Below are positions 49,352-50,792 of a DNA stretch of 50,792 bases, piece by piece. The stretch lies in assembly GCF_018397995.1 (NCBI RefSeq), contig NZ_BBQH01000044.1:1-50792 (forward strand), written 5' to 3'. A program made the translations under genes and the position numbers. Numbering within the stretch: the first letter of the stretch is position 1; each line of letters starts with the position of its first letter. Under the pieces are notes generated by a model, which did not search any database, had not been told where the DNA came from, and saw nothing but the letters and a program-made list of their open reading frames with translations. The DNA comes from Rhizomonospora bruguierae (GTDB lineage: Bacteria; Actinomycetota; Actinomycetes; Mycobacteriales; Micromonosporaceae).

Positions 49352-50548
49352 TCAGCGCGCGTCCAACGACCGCACAAGATCTCGCAGCATTGGCGACAAC
49401 CGCGTCTGCCGCTCCGCCAGATCGGCCACCAAGCTCCGCGCCGGGCCCTGGTGCCGAAACCACACCGGCGCCAGATCCTTTGCCTGATGCAGCACCTCAC
49501 CGGCCTGCGAGTGTCGCCGCATATCCGCGTAAGCCTGCGCTACATCCACCAGGTGCCGCCCGTACTCGACCGTGAGCAGATCGGACCGGTCCACCCCGTC
49601 CGCCGCCGCCAGCGCCTTGTCAGGCTGGCCCAGCATCACCCGCGTGTGGGTGGTCTGCACTGCCAACTGCGTCGGCCCGAAGGTGATCTGGTACCCGCGG
49701 CGGTCGGAGCCGAGTCGGGCCGTACCAGCACGCGCCCACCCGATCAACTCATCAACGTCCTGTTGCGCCGCAGCCGCCGATGCCATCGCCGTGACCACCA
49801 GGCCACCCCACACGATGATGTGCTGCTGGGGCGCGCTGCCCATCCGCGGTTCTACCTGTTCGGCGATCCGGGTCGCAAGGGCAGCGGACTCGGCGGGGCG
49901 GCCCTGGTGCAGCATCACCCAGGCGAAGGTGCCGTAAAGGGTGGCCGACTGAAGTTCGTCCTCACCGCCCGCCGCTGCGGCGATGGCCCGTTCGGCGCCC
50001 ACTGCGGCGAGGTCGTCGCGGCCGAGGTGGACGAGCAGGTCCGCCGCGATCTGGTACGTCTGCGCCAGGGCCGCCGTCGCCGCCCCGTTCGCGCTGGCGC
50101 TCACCCTCGCCTCGCCAAGCAGGGCCGGCAGGGTGCGGGCGAGCGCCACGAAGTTGCCGGACCAGTAGTCCCGCCACGCCGCGTCTACAGCCCGGGTCAG
50201 GGCGGGCAGTGGGGTTGCCTCGCCCGCGTCGTGCTGGGGGTCGATGCCGGGCAACAGGGTCGAGTCCTGCAATGCGTCGCGGAGCCCGAGGACCAAGCGG
50301 TCACCACCACCGTCGAGGCGTGGCCGCTTGTCGGTCAACTCGGAGAGGCTGACGTCCAAGGCGCTCGCGAGGGCGGTCATCGTGGTGAGGCGGGCGCTGG
50401 CCCGCTGGCCCTGTTCGAGCTTCTTCACCACGTCCACGGACACGTCGGCGTGCCGGGCAAGTTCTTCCTGCGTCATGCCGCGCTCGCTGCGTAGGCGGCG
50501 CAGGCGATCCCCCATCGTCGCTTCGGTGGGTAGGGCGGAGCGGGACAT
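49352..50548 (-). CDS. XRE-family regulator with TPR-like C-terminal part
   Basis: 398 aa. The N-terminal HTH_3 domain (about 12-72) reads MGDRLRRLRSERGMTQEELARHADVSVDVVKKLEQGQRA. The remaining 320 residues are Ala-rich and helical with repeat-like segments (ADLLVHLGRDDLAAVGAERAIAAA, ADMRRHSQAGEVLHQAKDLAP), resembling TPR-type sensor domains of actinomycete regulators that bind peptides or small molecules. Target unknown; its own promoter and the divergent gene are likely. The ATG at 50548 is the longest sensible start; an internal ATG at 50515 (MGDRLRR) is possible. Confidence 0.85.
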   Translation of the reverse strand: MSRSALPTEATMGDRLRRLRSERGMTQEELARHADVSVDVVKKLEQGQRASARLTTMTALASALDVSLSELTDKRPRLDGGGDRLVLGLRDALQDSTLLPGIDPQHDAGEATPLPALTRAVDAAWRDYWSGNFVALARTLPALLGEARVSASANGAATAALAQTYQIAADLLVHLGRDDLAAVGAERAIAAAAGGEDELQSATLYGTFAWVMLHQGRPAESAALATRIAEQVEPRMGSAPQQHIIVWGGLVVTAMASAAAAQQDVDELIGWARAGTARLGSDRRGYQITFGPTQLAVQTTHTRVMLGQPDKALAAADGVDRSDLLTVEYGRHLVDVAQAYADMRRHSQAGEVLHQAKDLAPVWFRHQGPARSLVADLAERQTRLSPMLRDLVRSLDAR

Positions 50549-50566
50549 TGCCGGTCACCATCCCAG

Positions 50567-50600
50567 GTAGAGGACTGGGTGGTGGGGTGCCGTCCTCTAC
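50567..50600. promoter_or_regulatory. Inverted repeat in the divergent promoter region
   Basis: GTAGAGGAC (50567-50575) and GTCCTCTAC (50592-50600), a perfect 9-bp inverted repeat with a 16-bp spacer. It lies 18 bp before the XRE regulator start and is a plausible autoregulatory operator. 50601-50729 holds nothing else definite. Confidence 0.5.
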
Positions 50601-50729
50601 TCCGGCCCCCACCTGCGGTCAGCGTAGCTCCACATCGACATCCCCGATGGGATGCTGGATGGCACACCGTGGGGACAGCCACTTGTCACCAATTGATGTC
50701 ACCGACTAAGGACGGAAGGTTGTGCGCGC

Positions 50730-50792
50730 ATGGATCTAGGGCAGGAACGCGCCGCCGATGACCGGCCGGTGTGGTCGCGTCGGATTAGCCTC
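50730..50792 (+). CDS. Partial gene running off the right edge
   Basis: 21 codons with no stop (MDLGQERAADDRPVWSRRISL). GGAAGG lies ten bases upstream. The N terminus recalls other actinomycete XRE-type regulators that begin with a short acidic lead and WSRRI, but too little is present to be sure. It is divergent from the XRE regulator. Confidence 0.35.
   Translation, partial: MDLGQERAADDRPVWSRRISL

Overview
The window is about 50.8 kb of very GC-rich DNA. It has many GTG starts and two TTG starts, short intergenic gaps, many starts that look leaderless, a HrcA/CIRCE-controlled orphan groEL, SAM riboswitches of two classes and an ECF41 sigma factor. It reads as chromosomal core sequence of an actinomycete. 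Micromonosporaceae is my best guess, from gene content and from a palindromic repeat that I recall in that family; it is an inference. I see no rRNA, tRNA, CRISPR array, integrase or transposase.

Layout. 0.1-8.1 kb: palindromic repeat, RCK-type ion channel, DUF4032 kinase-like protein, secreted serine protease, PAP2 phosphatase, APC amino-acid permease, and a secreted GH12-CBM2 endoglucanase behind two LacI-type (CebR/CelR-like) operators. 8.2-11.3 kb: a GlcNAc-catabolic pair (ROK kinase, nagA) divergent from a DeoR regulator. 11.3-19.8 kb: a two-gene ABC exporter, DUF3263, a double-AAA ATPase, and a second exporter whose ATPase is fused to an extracytoplasmic alpha/beta hydrolase. 19.9-27.6 kb: SAM-I riboswitch with threonine synthase, an unassigned structured leader before a tandem GNAT, PaaN, another GNAT, cold-shock protein, and two CIRCE-type elements with groEL. 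27.6-38.9 kb: small charged protein, M19 dipeptidase, sugar porter, membrane-embedded subtilase, glpD, GlcD-type oxidase, DUF4031, and an HD hydrolase coupled to a class V aminotransferase under a SAM-IV riboswitch. 38.9-47.8 kb: PrsW peptidase, GroES-like protein, AI-2E-family permease, DinG-type helicase whose promoter is flanked by two DnaA boxes, DUF402, ECF41 sigma factor, and DUF47-PiT phosphate uptake with a PHO-box-like array. 47.9-50.8 kb: an accessory-looking group with an AbiEi/DUF559-like protein, two overlapping small genes, an XRE-TPR regulator and the start of a divergent gene.

How the genes relate. Sulfur/SAM status is likely read at thrC and at the class V aminotransferase. 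Heat stress is read at groEL, phosphate at DUF47-PiT, cellulose-derived sugars at the GH12 gene and DnaA level possibly at the helicase. The least conventional items are the hydrolase-TM-ABC fusion, the 105-nt structured element at 21543-21647, the DnaA boxes around the helicase promoter, and the two SAM riboswitch classes within 19 kb.
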